Assembly (NCBI RefSeq): GCF_019969845.1
Contig: NZ_JAHXYR010000006.1
Span: 124,001-188,000, forward strand
Length of the DNA: 64,000 nt
Source: Sphingobacterium sp. GVS05A
GTDB lineage: Bacteria > Bacteroidota > Bacteroidia > Sphingobacteriales > Sphingobacteriaceae
Direction of reading: 5' to 3'
Shown: positions 62,891 through 64,000 of the stretch, piece by piece
Layout: the number at the start of each line of letters is the position of its first letter
Position numbering within the stretch: position 1 is the stretch's first letter
Notes under the pieces: generated by a model
Seen by the model: only the letters and a program-made list of their open reading frames with translations
Database searches by the model: none
What the model was told of the DNA's origin: nothing
Program-made: the position numbers and the translations under genes

Positions 62891-64000
62891 ATGAAACTAA
62901 AAGATTTTCGAAAAGTAGAATTCTGGTTAGCAACGCTGCTTTTTATTATATTCAGCTATACCCTTGTATCAGATACCAATCAAAGGAATGATGGTGGTAT
63001 CCATGAACAATTCGTTACCGTAGGCATAAGTTATTCCTATTTCTTTAACTTTTTTGTGCCCAAGTTCCTTTATATTTTAGCGGTCTATCTAAGTTTTTTG
63101 GCGCTGAATTTTATACTGATCCCCGCAATTATTGATAGGAAACGCGAAGCATTAAATTACTCCCTGATCGTTCTGCTGATAGCTATCGTTAGCCTTGTTC
63201 TAGGTATTGCTAAGACATACAGTCATACCTATGAGTTGTTGGCATATAAGACAATTCAACAGGGATATAATAGCCTGTTTTTTGATACTTTTAGTAAGAC
63301 CACATTATTGGTCATTCTTATTTCGGTCTATACCTGCGTGAAGTATTTTATTGCCTATCTGCTCAAAAATTTGGACGGAAATACCGCTGTGCAAAGACAA
63401 ATGAAAATGGATCTGGCTTTCGGAATAGGATTTTGGTTCGTAGGATTATTTTTATGGATTACATCCAGATCAAATTTTCAGCTTACGATTCTCTGGACCA
63501 TGGTGGTGCTCTCTGCGGTCGGTATTGTGATTTATTCGCTTTACTACCTATTGCCTGAACTGTATAGGCAGCAAAAAAAATTTAGCAGCTATTTTTGGAA
63601 CATCTTTGTTATTAGCTTGATACTGACGTTACCCTTAAGTATTTTGGCACTGTTCTTCTTTAATCGGACATCCGAAGTAATTTTTATTGTAGCGTTGTTT
63701 CATCTGCCTACACAGCTATTGGTCAGTATTCCACTTTCATGGTTTTTGTATAGAAAACGTGTTTTACAAAATTCTGAGTTGACCTCACTACGTACCGAAC
63801 TGGGTAAATCAGATGCTAATCTCAACTTCTTAAAGTCACAGATCAATCCACATTTCCTGTTTAATGCATTAAATACATTATATGGTACCGCTTTGCAGGA
63901 AAAAGCCGAACGGACAGGGGAGGGAATCCAGCGACTGGGGGACATGATGCGGTTTATGCTTCATGAGAATACACAGGATAAGATTTCGCTGATCCGAGAG
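62891..64000 (+). CDS. LytS/YehU-type sensor histidine kinase, cut by the window end
   Basis: 370 codons are open from ATG 62891 to the last base, with no stop. Seven to eight hydrophobic segments fill the first 280 residues, then a coiled linker (TSLRTELGKSDANLNFLKSQ) leads to the His_kinase phospho-acceptor block SQINPHFLFNALNTLYG and RLGDMMRFMLHENTQDKISL, the signature of LytS-type kinases. The ATPase domain must lie beyond the window. A LytTR response regulator is expected next. Start chosen as the first ATG preceding a short basic segment and the first membrane helix. Confidence 0.92.
   Translation, partial: MKLKDFRKVEFWLATLLFIIFSYTLVSDTNQRNDGGIHEQFVTVGISYSYFFNFFVPKFLYILAVYLSFLALNFILIPAIIDRKREALNYSLIVLLIAIVSLVLGIAKTYSHTYELLAYKTIQQGYNSLFFDTFSKTTLLVILISVYTCVKYFIAYLLKNLDGNTAVQRQMKMDLAFGIGFWFVGLFLWITSRSNFQLTILWTMVVLSAVGIVIYSLYYLLPELYRQQKKFSSYFWNIFVISLILTLPLSILALFFFNRTSEVIFIVALFHLPTQLLVSIPLSWFLYRKRVLQNSELTSLRTELGKSDANLNFLKSQINPHFLFNALNTLYGTALQEKAERTGEGIQRLGDMMRFMLHENTQDKISLIRE

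Overview
The window reads as chromosome of a member of the Bacteroidota, most likely the Sphingobacteriaceae (Sphingobacterium or Pedobacter type). The grounds are three SusC/SusD pairs inside glycan-utilisation loci, lipoprotein and DUF families confined to that phylum, a LytS-type kinase, an M56/BlaI pair, A-rich leaders instead of strong Shine-Dalgarno sites, and moderate GC. I see no rRNA, tRNA, complete insertion sequence or phage.

Layout. 1-1985: tail of a 5-oxoprolinase operon (pxpC end, pxpA, NRAMP-like transporter). 2107-12667: first polysaccharide locus (GH105 unsaturated uronyl hydrolase, GH31, SusC/D, surface lipoprotein, PL6-like lyase), which looks aimed at a uronic-acid glycan. 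12668-15524: gene-poor stretch with an XRE regulator and a long array of degenerate repeats. 15525-17448: sigma-factor gene followed by a nuclease-dead Cas12f/TnpB-like gene. 17450-18540: DKNYY-repeat protein and a small unknown protein. 18816-31031: second SusC/D locus with DUF4959/DUF5000 and DUF4998 lipoproteins, an alpha-galactosidase-like enzyme, a GntR regulator and a sodium symporter. 31047-44777: two GH95 fucosidases, GH36 alpha-galactosidase, sialate-type O-acetylesterase and a third SusC/D pair, suggesting a fucosylated, galactosylated, acetylated plant glycan. 44876-48170: small unknown protein, DUF3050 protein, BlaR1-like/amidase fusion and BlaI repressor. 48354-52455: TolC-EmrA-EmrB-like drug efflux operon. 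52461-60327: heavy-metal RND efflux operon (CzcCBA-like) with its two-component system. 60552-64000: DinB-like protein, HAD hydrolase, Crp/Fnr regulator and a LytS-type sensor kinase cut by the window end.

The outstanding system lies at 14286-17448. On the + strand there are at least 13 copies of a 34-37 bp repeat separated by mostly 29-31 bp spacers, plus two near-identical ~80 bp modules that fold into two hairpins and carry a segment complementary to the repeat, so they look like tracrRNAs. Immediately downstream sit an ECF-like sigma factor with two region-4-like segments and a 364-residue Cas12f-type protein that has lost the RuvC-I Asp, the RuvC-II Glu and the whole zinc-finger/RuvC-III end. 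There is no cas1, cas2 or active nuclease. The natural reading is RNA-guided recruitment of a sigma factor, i.e. programmable transcription activation, probably of SusC/D loci. A single repeat-like sequence recurs 125 bp before the second SusC gene. I recall a recent report of dCas12f plus sigma-E RNA-guided transcription in Bacteroidota; the multi-guide, duplicated array seen here would be a notable variant. I could not identify a target of any spacer within the window by eye.
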